Positions 1-8,359 of a DNA stretch of 64,000 bases are shown here, in pieces. How positions within the stretch are numbered: the first letter of the stretch is position 1; each line of letters begins with the position of its first letter. A program made the translations under genes and the position numbers. Under the pieces are notes generated by a model. That model did not search any database. It saw only the letters and a list, made by a program, of their open reading frames with translations, and was not told where the DNA came from. This DNA comes from CAZPQK01 sp964588695 (lineage in GTDB: Bacteria > Krumholzibacteriota > Krumholzibacteriia > WVZY01 > JAKEHA01), in NCBI GenBank assembly GCA_964588695.1, contig CAZPQK010000011.1:46814-110813 (forward strand). The letters are read 5' to 3'.

Positions 1-2
1 TG

Positions 3-473
3 TTCGCGGTGCTTACCCTGGCGGTCGGTTTTCGTTGGCACAAGTACAAGAAAGCGCCGGATCAGCCCATTGCGTTTAGTCACAAAGTTCACGTGGGCAA
101 ACTTGGTCTCACTTGCGAAACATGTCACACCACGGCTGATAAGTCGACGTACGCAGGAGTTCCTTCGGTACAGACTTGTATGAATTGCCACGTCGCCGTA
201 AAGACCGACAGCCCCGAGATTCAAAATCTAACCAAGTATTGGGAAGACGAAGAACCGGTGCCTTGGAATCGGGTGCACCGCATTCGCGTACGCAATTACG
301 TCTATTTTACCCACGAGCAACATATCAACGCTGGCGTTGATTGTGCGCAATGTCATGGCGATCTTGGTGCGATGGATAAGGTTCGCCAGGTTAGCTCGCT
401 CAAAATGGGTTGGTGCGTGTCGTGTCACAATCACAACGACGCGCCCGTCGACTGTCTTACCTGTCACAAGTAA
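3..473 (+). CDS. actA: Alternative complex III pentahaem cytochrome c subunit ActA (5' end outside window)
   Basis: This is the C-terminal part of a membrane-anchored multihaem cytochrome that passes electrons within alternative complex III (quinol:cytochrome c oxidoreductase). Five CxxCH haem-binding motifs are visible (CETCH, CMNCH, CAQCH, CVSCH, CLTCH), matching the pentahaem ActA family. The reading frame is open to the window edge and starts with a hydrophobic stretch that looks like the end of the N-terminal membrane anchor, so the true start lies upstream; the GTG at 9 is only the first start-like codon in view. ActB follows after 28 bases, and the whole act operon reads in the same direction. 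Assignment rests on haem count plus neighbours and is secure. Confidence 0.93.
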   Translation, partial: FAVLTLAVGFRWHKYKKAPDQPIAFSHKVHVGKLGLTCETCHTTADKSTYAGVPSVQTCMNCHVAVKTDSPEIQNLTKYWEDEEPVPWNRVHRIRVRNYVYFTHEQHINAGVDCAQCHGDLGAMDKVRQVSSLKMGWCVSCHNHNDAPVDCLTCHK

Positions 474-501
474 CGGACCACGCGGAGGACCGATCTAAGT
501 A

Positions 502-3500
502 ATGGACAGAAGAGATTTCTTAAAGCTTTTGGGTGTCGGCGCCGGCGCGGCTGCGGCCGCAGGGTGCAACCTCGACCGTAAGTCCGAGAAGCTGATTCCG
601 TATTTGGTTCCGCCAGAAGACGGAACGATTCCGGGTGAGGCGACTTATACCGCGTCGACGTGTACCGAATGCCCGGGCGCTTGCGGTACCACGGTTAAGG
701 TTCAGGAAAACCTACAATCAGAGCCCAAAGAGGGCGTGTGGCCAATGCGGCCGGTAAAAGTCGACGGCCTGGACGGACACCCGCTTAACGACGGCGCGCT
801 GTGTATGCGCGGGCAGGCGAGTATCAACCGCCTGTATCATCCCGACCGGATCGCTCAGCCATTGATGCAACGCGGCAACGGCTTTGCAGAGCCGGCCACT
901 TGGGCTCAAGGGTACGACGCGATCAAGAAGGCAATGGCGTCTTCGAACCGGCAACATCATTTTCTTTCCGGACAAACCAGCGGATCGTTTTCCGCGTTGG
1001 TCGATACATTTTGTTCTAGCGCAAACGTCAATCGGCTACCCGAGTATGAGTTGCTTTCGCACGCTTCTATCCGCGAAGCCAACGACGTGCTGTTCGGCCG
1101 GGCCGTGGTCCCGACCTATCGCGTCGATCGAGCCGACTTTCTCCTGACGCTAGGCGTAGACCTGACCAATACTTTTCAGGACAGCATCGCGCACCACCGC
1201 AGCATTGCTAACCACGCCGGCGACGATCACTTTTCCTGGTACCACCTGGAGCCTCACGTAACACTGACCGGACTAAACGCGCCGCATCGTTTTACGCTAA
1301 AACCCGGTTCGGAAGTGTACCTGTTGTGGTACATGCTGGCCGCAGTGAACAACCGCGTGTTCGACCAGCGATTTAACGACATCGTCGGCCGCTTGCGTCG
1401 GCCCACCCGCGGCGAGGTCGCGAGTAACACTGGGCTAAGCGAAGACCGGGTTGACGAAATCACGCGCGGATTTCTGGCCGCTAAGCACCCGCTGGTTATT
1501 TCTGGCGAGGCATCGACGCGGCACGATCGCGGGCTGCAAGTTGCGTTGGCGACGTCGCTGCTGCAGTACGCAGTGGGTTCGATGGGCGACACGGTTGACT
1601 TCGATCGCACTCAGGATTGGTCGCGGGTTGGCAACATTGCTGACATGCGAAACCTCGCCGACGAACTCAAGAACAACCGCGTTGGCGTACTGTTTGTGTT
1701 CGACACCGATCCGGTATCGCAGTTGCCATTTGGTGAAGAGTTAAAAGATGCGATGGATAGCGCCGAACTGGTTGTGGGTGTCGGTACGCTCATGACCCCA
1801 ACTTTAGAAGCCTGCGACGTCGTCTTTCCATTGTCGCACGCTCTGGAAGCTTGGGGCGATCGACGCTCGACGTCGGTGGTTAGTGTAATCCAACCGACGT
1901 TTGAGCCCATCCACGACACCCGCTCCGAAGGTGACGTGCTGATGGGACTGATGGCCGATTTAGGGCGTCCGCTTCCGCAGACGTCGTACCAAGCATATGT
2001 TTTGCAGCGCTGGACCGACGAACTCGGTGCAAACGGCGTTGATGCACTGCTGCGGGACGGCTACCGCGAGTTGGCGACGCCACGACGCCAGCTTACGATT
2101 GCCGGTGACGCGTCGTCTCGGGTAGCCGCGGCGATGGGTAACAAGGCTGCGCCCAGCGGGTCAGTAGTTGTAAAAACTACATCGATTCGTACCTACGACG
2201 GACGAAGCGCGGTGCTTCCGTTATTGCAAGAGATTCCCGACCCGTTAACAACGATCACCTGGGAGCACTGGGTGTCAGTTTCGCCGATTACCGCGGCGTC
2301 GCTGGGTGTCAAAGATCGCGACATGGTTACGCTTTCGTCGAACGGTTGGTCGAAAGACTTGCCGGCCAAGGTTCAGCCTGGTCTCGCGGACGGCGTCTTT
2401 ATGGTTCAAGAAGACGTACCCGGAATTCCTGCGGCTTGGGTTGGCGATTCAGGCGAAGCGGGAGCGTATGTGTCTAACGTTACCGCGACCAAATCGGGCG
2501 GGACCTTCGCGCTGCCGATTAACGCTGGCTCGACTGAAGACTTGGGACGGGGCATCGTTCCTGGCAGTGAACCTGCTCACTTTGGTCATCACCACGTTGA
2601 CCCAAAAACCACGCCCCGCGAAGAATATAGTTTTAACCCCGACCCGATGACCCGCTACCCCGACTACAAATGGGCCATGGCCATCGATATGGATTTGTGC
2701 TCGGGATGTTCGGCGTGCGTGGCAGCGTGTTACATCGAAAACAACGTCCCCGTGGTTGGGCCCGAGGAGCACCTCAAGGGGCGCGAGCTATCGTGGATTC
2801 GAATTGAGCCCTACTACGATGCGGGAAGCGGTACCGCTGCGGCCGCCGCGCACGGCGGTGGCAACGGTCACGGCGCCGGGAGTGGCGGCGGCGCGGATGG
2901 CGAGGGCCATCACTATGGAACCGGTCTGGCAAACCTGGACAAGAAAGTCGACTTTGTTCACGCGTCCGCCGACGACGTTCATGCGGAATTTCTGCCCATG
3001 ATGTGTCAGCACTGCGACGAGGCCCCGTGCGAGCCCGTATGTCCGGTATACGCGACGTACCACAACACCGAAGGTCTGAACGTTCAGGTTTATAACCGAT
3101 GCGTGGGTACTCGCTATTGCGCCAACAACTGTCCGTATAAATTGCGGCGCTTTAACTGGTTCGATCCCGATCGCCCGTATCCGCTGGCGATGATGACCAA
3201 CCCGGAAGTTTCCGTGCGTGGTAAGGGAATCATGGAGAAATGTTCTTTCTGTGCCCATAAGATTCGTAAAGCCAAAGAAGACGCCAAGGATCATGGCGGA
3301 CTGGTGAAGGACGGGGAAGTTGTTCCCGCGTGTATGGCCACCTGTCCGGGCGATGCGATTGTGTTTGGAAACCTCAAGGATCCCAAATCCAAGGTTTCGC
3401 AGTGGGCCAAAAACGACCGCGCCAAGCGCGTACTCGAAGAACTGGGCACCAGCCCGTCGGTCTACTATCTAGCTAGCAAGAGAAAGGGAGACCATCATGG

Positions 3501-3510
3501 CCAACACTAA
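502..3510 (+). CDS. actB: Alternative complex III iron-sulfur/molybdopterin-like subunit ActB
   Basis: A 1002-residue fused subunit. The N-terminus (MDRRDFLKLLG, then an Ala-rich stretch and Cys22) resembles a twin-arginine-type lipoprotein signal. The central part is like molybdopterin oxidoreductases, which in ActB carry no cofactor. The C-terminal third is a ferredoxin-like domain with Cys clusters at residues 733/736/739/743, 835/838/843/847, 867/873/877, 914/917 and 944/948, fitting three [4Fe-4S] and one [3Fe-4S] cluster as in the family. A Gly/His/Ala-rich insert of about 35 residues (about 773-806) interrupts the Fe-S domain. It is expected to relay electrons from the quinol-oxidising membrane subunit to ActA. 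Its 3' end overlaps actC by 14 bases. Confidence 0.95.
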   Translation: MDRRDFLKLLGVGAGAAAAAGCNLDRKSEKLIPYLVPPEDGTIPGEATYTASTCTECPGACGTTVKVQENLQSEPKEGVWPMRPVKVDGLDGHPLNDGALCMRGQASINRLYHPDRIAQPLMQRGNGFAEPATWAQGYDAIKKAMASSNRQHHFLSGQTSGSFSALVDTFCSSANVNRLPEYELLSHASIREANDVLFGRAVVPTYRVDRADFLLTLGVDLTNTFQDSIAHHRSIANHAGDDHFSWYHLEPHVTLTGLNAPHRFTLKPGSEVYLLWYMLAAVNNRVFDQRFNDIVGRLRRPTRGEVASNTGLSEDRVDEITRGFLAAKHPLVISGEASTRHDRGLQVALATSLLQYAVGSMGDTVDFDRTQDWSRVGNIADMRNLADELKNNRVGVLFVFDTDPVSQLPFGEELKDAMDSAELVVGVGTLMTPTLEACDVVFPLSHALEAWGDRRSTSVVSVIQPTFEPIHDTRSEGDVLMGLMADLGRPLPQTSYQAYVLQRWTDELGANGVDALLRDGYRELATPRRQLTIAGDASSRVAAAMGNKAAPSGSVVVKTTSIRTYDGRSAVLPLLQEIPDPLTTITWEHWVSVSPITAASLGVKDRDMVTLSSNGWSKDLPAKVQPGLADGVFMVQEDVPGIPAAWVGDSGEAGAYVSNVTATKSGGTFALPINAGSTEDLGRGIVPGSEPAHFGHHHVDPKTTPREEYSFNPDPMTRYPDYKWAMAIDMDLCSGCSACVAACYIENNVPVVGPEEHLKGRELSWIRIEPYYDAGSGTAAAAAHGGGNGHGAGSGGGADGEGHHYGTGLANLDKKVDFVHASADDVHAEFLPMMCQHCDEAPCEPVCPVYATYHNTEGLNVQVYNRCVGTRYCANNCPYKLRRFNWFDPDRPYPLAMMTNPEVSVRGKGIMEKCSFCAHKIRKAKEDAKDHGGLVKDGEVVPACMATCPGDAIVFGNLKDPKSKVSQWAKNDRAKRVLEELGTSPSVYYLASKRKGDHHGQH

Positions 3511-4834
3511 CGTCGCTGCGGGAGCTGCTCAGCACCCGGCGGCGGTGCGGCGGATGGAGATCGAACGCGACGTCATGTCCGCGATGCAAAAGCCGGGGTT
3601 GTTGTATTGGGCCCTGGTTGGACTGTTCGCGACTGGCTTTGGTGTGTTTCTGGTCGGCGCATGGGCGTGGCAGATCTACAAAGGCATGGGCGTTGATGGT
3701 ATCAACAACCCGGTTAGCTGGGGTGTGTTTATTACCAACTTTGTGTTCTGGGTTGGTATTGCGCACTCGGGAACGCTGATTTCCGCTGTACTGTTTCTCT
3801 TTCGCGCGAAGTTTCGTAGCAGTTTTAACCGCGCAGCCGAAGCGATGACGGTTATCGCGGTGATGTGCGCGGGAATGTATCCGCTGATTCACTTGGGTCG
3901 CGTATGGAACTTTTACTGGCTAATGCCTTATCCGCATCAGCGTCTCATTTGGCCAAACTTTCGGTCGCCGTTGGAGTGGGACGTGTTCGCGGTGAGTACG
4001 TACCTCACGGTTTCGGTGGTTTTCTTCTACGTTGGCTTGATTCCCGATTTCGCCATCGTCAAGCGATACACCCGTGGCGCTCGCCGCTGGATTTATAGCG
4101 CACTGTCGCTGGGCTGGTTGGGCACGACCCAGCAGTGGCGCAATTACAATACGATTTATGCGCTGCTGGCTGGCTTTGCCACCCCGCTAGTGCTTTCGGT
4201 TCACTCGGTCGTGTCCTGGGACTTTGCAATGAGTATCGTACCGGGCTGGCATACGACGATTTTTGCGCCGTACTTTGTAGCCGGCGCTATTTTCTCCGGT
4301 TGCGCCATGGTGATTACGCTACTGGTGCCGATGCGCAAGATCCAAAGGCTGGAACGGGTCATCACCGTCACTCACTTTGAGTGCCTGGCCAAGACGATGT
4401 TGTTTACGTCGTTGATTGTGGGTTACGCCTACACCGTCGAGTTCATTTTGGCCTATTACTCGGGTAGCGCATACGAGTTCGGTATCTTTGCCGACCGTGC
4501 CGTCGGCCACTACAAATGGTTTTACTGGGGCATGGTGACCTGTAACGTACTGGTTCCATTGCCGTTGTTTGTCAAGAAACTTCGCCGCAACCTGACTTTC
4601 CTGTTCGTGATGTCGATCTTTGTGAACATCGGCATGTGGTTGGAGCGATTTGTAATTATCACGACGTCGTTGTCGAAAGAGTACGAACCCTATGCGTGGG
4701 GTAACTACGACGGCAGCTTCGTCGAGCTGAGCATCACCATCGGAACCTTTTCGTTCTTCTTCATGATGTTTCTCCTGTTTGCCAAGTTCCTTCCGGTAGT
4801 TGCCATTACCGAGAAGAAGGAGGAGGTGCACTAG
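3497..4834 (+). CDS. actC: Alternative complex III membrane subunit ActC (NrfD family)
   Basis: A 445-residue polytopic membrane protein of the NrfD/PsrC family, with about ten hydrophobic helices. In alternative complex III this subunit holds the quinol-binding site facing the ActB iron-sulfur domain. The ATG at 3497 (preceded by AAAGGGAGACC) lies inside the end of actB, giving a 14-base overlap that suggests translational coupling. The hydrophilic N-terminal tail of about 30 residues (MANTNVAAGAAQHPAAVRRM) is normal for the family. The stop codon overlaps the GTG start of actD by one base. Confidence 0.95.
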   Translation: MANTNVAAGAAQHPAAVRRMEIERDVMSAMQKPGLLYWALVGLFATGFGVFLVGAWAWQIYKGMGVDGINNPVSWGVFITNFVFWVGIAHSGTLISAVLFLFRAKFRSSFNRAAEAMTVIAVMCAGMYPLIHLGRVWNFYWLMPYPHQRLIWPNFRSPLEWDVFAVSTYLTVSVVFFYVGLIPDFAIVKRYTRGARRWIYSALSLGWLGTTQQWRNYNTIYALLAGFATPLVLSVHSVVSWDFAMSIVPGWHTTIFAPYFVAGAIFSGCAMVITLLVPMRKIQRLERVITVTHFECLAKTMLFTSLIVGYAYTVEFILAYYSGSAYEFGIFADRAVGHYKWFYWGMVTCNVLVPLPLFVKKLRRNLTFLFVMSIFVNIGMWLERFVIITTSLSKEYEPYAWGNYDGSFVELSITIGTFSFFFMMFLLFAKFLPVVAITEKKEEVH

Positions 4835-5259
4835 TGGAACGCTTCGTTTTTGACAACGAAGGTGACTTTCTCGCGAAGCTTCGTGAGTTGATAAAGGGCG
4901 GGACCAAGAGCAAAGACATTGAAATCATTGCGCCGCACCCCTGTCACCACGCCGAAGAAATACTCGATCAGAAGCCTAGCTACGTGCGGCTCTTTGCTCT
5001 GGTGGGAGCGCTTATCGGTGCTGCTACCGGGTATGCGATCACCTCGGGTACGGTCCTCGACTGGCCGTTGATTACCGGCGGTAAACAAACGATTTCGATT
5101 CCGCCGTTCACGGTCATAGCCTTCGAGCTTATGATTTTGTTCGGTTCGCTTGGTTCGTTTCTCGGATTCATTATTCTGTCCCGGCTTCCGGCTGTGCGGA
5201 CGATCATTTCCGATGACGAGTTTACCGATAACTTTGAGATCCACGTAAAGACCAGTTGA
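4834..5259 (+). CDS. actD: Alternative complex III subunit ActD (DUF3341)
   Basis: A 141-residue protein matching the DUF3341/ActD family: a soluble N-terminal region with the family-like segment EIIAPHPCHHAEEI, then two hydrophobic helices (about residues 50-72 and 88-115) and a short cytoplasmic tail. In alternative complex III it packs against the NrfD-like subunits; its exact role is unclear. It begins with GTG at 4834, one base inside the actC stop (TAGTG). Only 10 bases separate it from actF, the place where actE (monohaem cytochrome c) sits in the classical actABCDEF order. Confidence 0.9.
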   Translation: MERFVFDNEGDFLAKLRELIKGGTKSKDIEIIAPHPCHHAEEILDQKPSYVRLFALVGALIGAATGYAITSGTVLDWPLITGGKQTISIPPFTVIAFELMILFGSLGSFLGFIILSRLPAVRTIISDDEFTDNFEIHVKTS

Positions 5260-5269
5260 GGGGGATTCA

Positions 5270-6349
5270 GTGGCTAATCTGAATTGGACAAAACTCGCCG
5301 TGCTTGCCGCCATCGCTATTGGAGTGATGTTTGCGGTTGAAGCGGCGCTGCAACCCGGCGCTGGTGGTTCGTTGATTATCGCGCTTACGTTCTGGACAAT
5401 GGTGCCGATGGGATGCGTCGCGGTGATGGCCGGGCCGACGATTGTGGAAGCCGAATGGCATCTTCCCATCATGAAGCCGATGCTGTCGGCGCACGCCATG
5501 ATTCCGGTAATGGCAGTTGCTTTTCTGTTGATGTTTACCCAATTGGAAATCTATCCGTGGTTGGAAGACCCCGGGGTATGGCTCAACAAGAACTCATTTC
5601 TGATTCGGCATTTTGCGTTCTTAATGATTTGTTTCTTTTTGGCGCGCAAGTTCGCGACTGAAGCGCTAAAGCGTACCCGTGCTGCACGTCGTTGGGCTGT
5701 CTTGTACATTTTCGCATTCGCGTTTGAATTGTCGATGGTGGGCTTCGAGTGGATCATGTCGATCGAAAAGCCCTGGTTCAGCACTTTGTTTGGAGCCTGG
5801 TTTTTTGTACAGGCCTTTCAGTGCGGTTTGATAGTCGCGATCTTTGTGTTGTTTGGGATGCGTAAGAACGGCGACACCTGGTGGCATCACACGCAAAAGT
5901 CGGCCGCGACCATGATGTTTGGATTTACCGTTGTTTGGGCGTACTTCTACTTTTCTCAGCTTATCGTTATCTGGTATGGCAACCTGCCGTCGGAAGTGGA
6001 GTATGTGATTGCTCGGATGGGTTCGCACACGCCGTACTTTTGGTTGTCCCGCGCGATTTTTGCCATGTGCTGGGTCATTCCGTTCTTTGTGCTGCTAGGG
6101 AAGAAGGCCAAGTACACTTCGGCGCTCACTGTAGCGATGGGAACAACCATCATGCTGGGCTTCACCATGCAGTTCTGGCTGATGGTGTTTCCGGCGGGCG
6201 TTCCGGTGAGCCTGCCCGCGCTAGGCATTCATTACGTGGCCATGGCGGTGATCCTGGCTCTGGTGATCCGCAACTGCGAAGCATTCCTGCCCAACGTGGG
6301 GCCGGTGGCCGAGTCCGCTGGCGACCTGTCGGCAGCCGCTCACCACTAG
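5270..6349 (+). CDS. actF: Alternative complex III membrane subunit ActF (quinone-binding subunit 2)
   Basis: A 359-residue polytopic membrane protein with about ten hydrophobic helices, the second NrfD-like subunit of alternative complex III. It begins with GTG at 5270 after AGGGGGATTCA. Segments such as FELSMVGFEWIMSIEKPWFST and WYGNLPSEVEY are characteristic of ActF. It directly follows actD, so no actE is encoded in the operon, and no cytochrome oxidase genes follow, unlike many act loci. A strong terminator 29 bases after the stop closes the operon. Confidence 0.92.
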   Translation: MANLNWTKLAVLAAIAIGVMFAVEAALQPGAGGSLIIALTFWTMVPMGCVAVMAGPTIVEAEWHLPIMKPMLSAHAMIPVMAVAFLLMFTQLEIYPWLEDPGVWLNKNSFLIRHFAFLMICFFLARKFATEALKRTRAARRWAVLYIFAFAFELSMVGFEWIMSIEKPWFSTLFGAWFFVQAFQCGLIVAIFVLFGMRKNGDTWWHHTQKSAATMMFGFTVVWAYFYFSQLIVIWYGNLPSEVEYVIARMGSHTPYFWLSRAIFAMCWVIPFFVLLGKKAKYTSALTVAMGTTIMLGFTMQFWLMVFPAGVPVSLPALGIHYVAMAVILALVIRNCEAFLPNVGPVAESAGDLSAAAHH

Positions 6350-6377
6350 CGCTAACACATTGCAAATAGTTCTCTTA

Positions 6378-6413
6378 GCGCGTCATCGTTACGACGATGG
6401 CGCGCGGTCTTTT
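6378..6413 (+). terminator. Intrinsic terminator of the act operon
   Basis: An 11-bp stem (6378-6388 with 6395-6405, one G-U pair) with a 6-base loop, followed by GGTCTTTT. It lies 29 bases after actF and just before the rplM promoter, so it separates the respiratory operon from the ribosomal operon. Confidence 0.75.
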
Positions 6414-6418
6414 GGGTA

Positions 6419-6447
6419 TTGACGCCCGGGGCTGTAAGTGTTATAAA
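6419..6447 (+). promoter_or_regulatory. Sigma70-type promoter for rplM-rpsI
   Basis: TTGACG (6419-6424), a 17-base spacer and TATAAA (6442-6447). Spacing and hexamers are close to consensus. It is directly downstream of the act terminator and 48 bases upstream of the rplM ATG. Confidence 0.7.
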
Positions 6448-6494
6448 ACAAAGACTTTTCGCAGATTTTCTAGGCTTTTTTGGTGGTTATTTTA

Positions 6495-6929
6495 ATGAAG
6501 ACTCACACAGTAAAAGGCGCCGATATCAAAGAGACGTGGTACGTCATCGACGCTGCGGACCAACCACTGGGGCGCCTTGCCAGCAACATTGCTAAAGTGT
6601 TGCGGGGTAAGCATCGTCCGGAATTCTCGCCGCACCTATCCCTCGGCGACCATGTCGTGGTCATCAATGCCGATCGAGTAAAGCTGTCTGGCCAGAAGTG
6701 GGATCAAAAGGTGTACTACCGGTACACCGGCTATCAAAGTGGACTGAAGGTGTTGCCGGTTCGCGACGAATTTGGCAAAGACCCAGGTCGTATTTTTCGC
6801 AGCGCCGTTTGGGGCATGCTTCCGCATAATCGCCTTGGTCGCCGCTTGTTGAAAAACCTCAAAGTCTATCGCGGTACCGAGCATCCGCACGCGGCTCAAC
6901 AGCCGGTTGAATTCCCGACGTTCGTTTAA
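6495..6929 (+). CDS. rplM: 50S ribosomal protein L13
   Basis: A 144-residue ribosomal protein L13 of normal length (about 142 in E. coli). Landmarks are the N-terminal MKTHTVK, WYVIDAADQPLGRLAS, LRGKHRPEFSPH, KVYYRYTGYQSG and the C-terminal GTEHPHAAQQP. The start is placed at the ATG at 6495 because the protein begins there in the family; an upstream TTG at 6480 would add five unconserved residues. No clear Shine-Dalgarno sequence precedes it. It forms the usual L13-S9 pair with rpsI, 82 bases downstream. Confidence 0.97.
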   Translation: MKTHTVKGADIKETWYVIDAADQPLGRLASNIAKVLRGKHRPEFSPHLSLGDHVVVINADRVKLSGQKWDQKVYYRYTGYQSGLKVLPVRDEFGKDPGRIFRSAVWGMLPHNRLGRRLLKNLKVYRGTEHPHAAQQPVEFPTFV

Positions 6930-7011
6930 CCAGCGTCAACATATTGTAGCAGGGAACGCAGGCTTAAGGCGTGCGCTCCGATTATTTGGAACCCATTAGG
7001 AGAGATTGTTC

Positions 7012-7404
7012 ATGTCGCAAGAACCCGTAGGAGCTGTTGGCCGCCGCAAGGAAGCCGTCGCCCGCGTTTACGTTCGTCCGGGAACGGGGCAGACCACGGT
7101 CAACGGTCGGGACCTCGCCGAGTTTCTGGGGCGCGAAACCCTGGTGCTTCAGGTACGTCAGCCGCTAGAAGTCACCGACTCGCTGGGCAAGTTTGACATC
7201 AAAGCCACGGTTCGTGGCGGCGGCGTTGCGGGGCAGGCCGGAGCGCTGCGCCTGGGAATAGCTCGCGCGCTGTGCAAAGTCGACGAAGAATTCCATCCGA
7301 CGCTTAAGACCAAAGGCCTCCTAACCCGTGACCCACGGATGAAGGAACGTAAGAAGTATGGTCTCGCGGGACGACGCAAGAAGTTCCAGTTCTCAAAGCG
7401 TTAG
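7012..7404 (+). CDS. rpsI: 30S ribosomal protein S9
   Basis: A 130-residue S9 protein. Conserved segments: AVGRRKEAVARVYVRPGTG, the Gly-rich GGGVAGQAGALRLGIARAL, and the C-terminal DPRMKERKKYGLAGRRKKFQFSKR, whose basic tail reaches the decoding centre of the ribosome. The ATG at 7012 is chosen because AGGAGA lies about 9 bases upstream and the family begins here; a TTG at 7006 is less likely. It is followed by a stable hairpin and then the rpsB leader. Confidence 0.97.
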   Translation: MSQEPVGAVGRRKEAVARVYVRPGTGQTTVNGRDLAEFLGRETLVLQVRQPLEVTDSLGKFDIKATVRGGGVAGQAGALRLGIARALCKVDEEFHPTLKTKGLLTRDPRMKERKKYGLAGRRKKFQFSKR

Positions 7405-7412
7405 GACTGTTC

Positions 7413-7440
7413 TTGGGCGACTCCATCTGGGGTCGCCCAA
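7413..7440 (+). terminator. Stable hairpin between rpsI and rpsB (terminator or processing site)
   Basis: A 12-bp stem (7413-7424 with 7429-7440, one G-U pair) closed by the loop ATCT. It begins 9 bases after the rpsI stop. No U-tract follows (AATACAC), so it may be an mRNA 3'-end stabiliser or attenuator rather than a classic terminator. Confidence 0.5.
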
Positions 7441-7450
7441 AATACACACA

Positions 7451-7502
7451 CCGCCAACAACGTCCGCTTTCGGTGCCCGTTCGGGTGAGAGCGGTTCGGC
7501 GG
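7451..7502 (+). promoter_or_regulatory. Structured leader of rpsB (possible S2 autoregulatory element)
   Basis: Three nested stems can be drawn: CCGCC (7451-7455) with GGCGG (7498-7502), CCGCT (7464-7468) with AGCGG (7490-7494), and CCCG (7476-7479) with CGGG (7482-7485). The structure ends about 16 bases before the rpsB Shine-Dalgarno. Leader-mediated feedback of rpsB-tsf is known in other bacteria; that this structure does it here is inference. Confidence 0.45.
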
Positions 7503-7528
7503 TGGAGGATTAACCAAATGGAGGAAGC

Positions 7529-8311
7529 ATGAGTGAAGTAACCCTCAAAGACCTGCTTGAAGCAGGCGTTCACTTTGGTCACCAGACCAAGCGTTGGAAT
7601 CCCAAAATGAAGCCGTACATCTTCATGGAGAAGAACGGCATTCATATCATTGATCTACAAAAAACCCTAGAAGCAGCGAACAAGGCCGCTGAAGCCGTTC
7701 GCCGCGCAGCCCAAAAAGGCGGCGAAGTATTGTTTCTGGGTACCAAGCCGCAAGCGAAAACCGCTATTCGGGACGAAGCCAGTCGTGCCGGGCAACCCTA
7801 CGTTACCGAACGCTGGCTAGGCGGGACGCTCACCAATTTCAATACTGTCCGTCAGAGCATTTCCAAGTTGGACAACATTGAGAAGATGGAATCCGATGGG
7901 ACCATCGAGCAGTTCAACAAGAAGGAAGCGCTGGAGATTCGTAAATCGAAAGAAAAGCTGCTTAAAACGCTCGGCGGAATTCGCAAAATGAACAAGCCGC
8001 CGGCGATGATCTTTATCGTCGATACCAAAAAAGAAGGTAACGCGGTCAAGGAAGCTCGCAAGCTGAACATTCCCATCATTGGTTTAATCGACACCAACGC
8101 CGATCCCAATGAAGTCGACTATCCAATTCCTTCCAACGACGACGCGTTGCGGTCGGTTTCGTTGTTTTGTCGGATGATCGCCGACGCCAGCCTTGCTGGC
8201 CGCGCGGCGTTCCTGGAAGGTCAGGAAGCCAGCAAGAAGGCCGAAGCCAAGGCTAAGGCCGAAGCCGAGAAGCGCGAAGAGGGTGGCGACTCTAAAGCGT
8301 CAGCCGCCTAG
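7529..8311 (+). CDS. rpsB: 30S ribosomal protein S2
   Basis: A 260-residue S2 protein. Conserved segments: LLEAGVHFGHQTKRWNPKM, YIFMEKNGIHIIDLQKT, ERWLGGTLTNF and PIIGLIDTNADPNEVDYPIPSNDDA. The last 30 residues are a charged Ala/Lys/Glu tail of the kind often seen in S2 and probably disordered. The ATG at 7529 has a GGAGG ribosome-binding site. It starts the classical rpsB-tsf-pyrH-frr run, with tsf 48 bases downstream. Confidence 0.97.
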   Translation: MSEVTLKDLLEAGVHFGHQTKRWNPKMKPYIFMEKNGIHIIDLQKTLEAANKAAEAVRRAAQKGGEVLFLGTKPQAKTAIRDEASRAGQPYVTERWLGGTLTNFNTVRQSISKLDNIEKMESDGTIEQFNKKEALEIRKSKEKLLKTLGGIRKMNKPPAMIFIVDTKKEGNAVKEARKLNIPIIGLIDTNADPNEVDYPIPSNDDALRSVSLFCRMIADASLAGRAAFLEGQEASKKAEAKAKAEAEKREEGGDSKASAA

Positions 8312-8359
8312 TTTTTCATTATCATCACAACGTAATCATAAGAATACGACGGAGGAATC

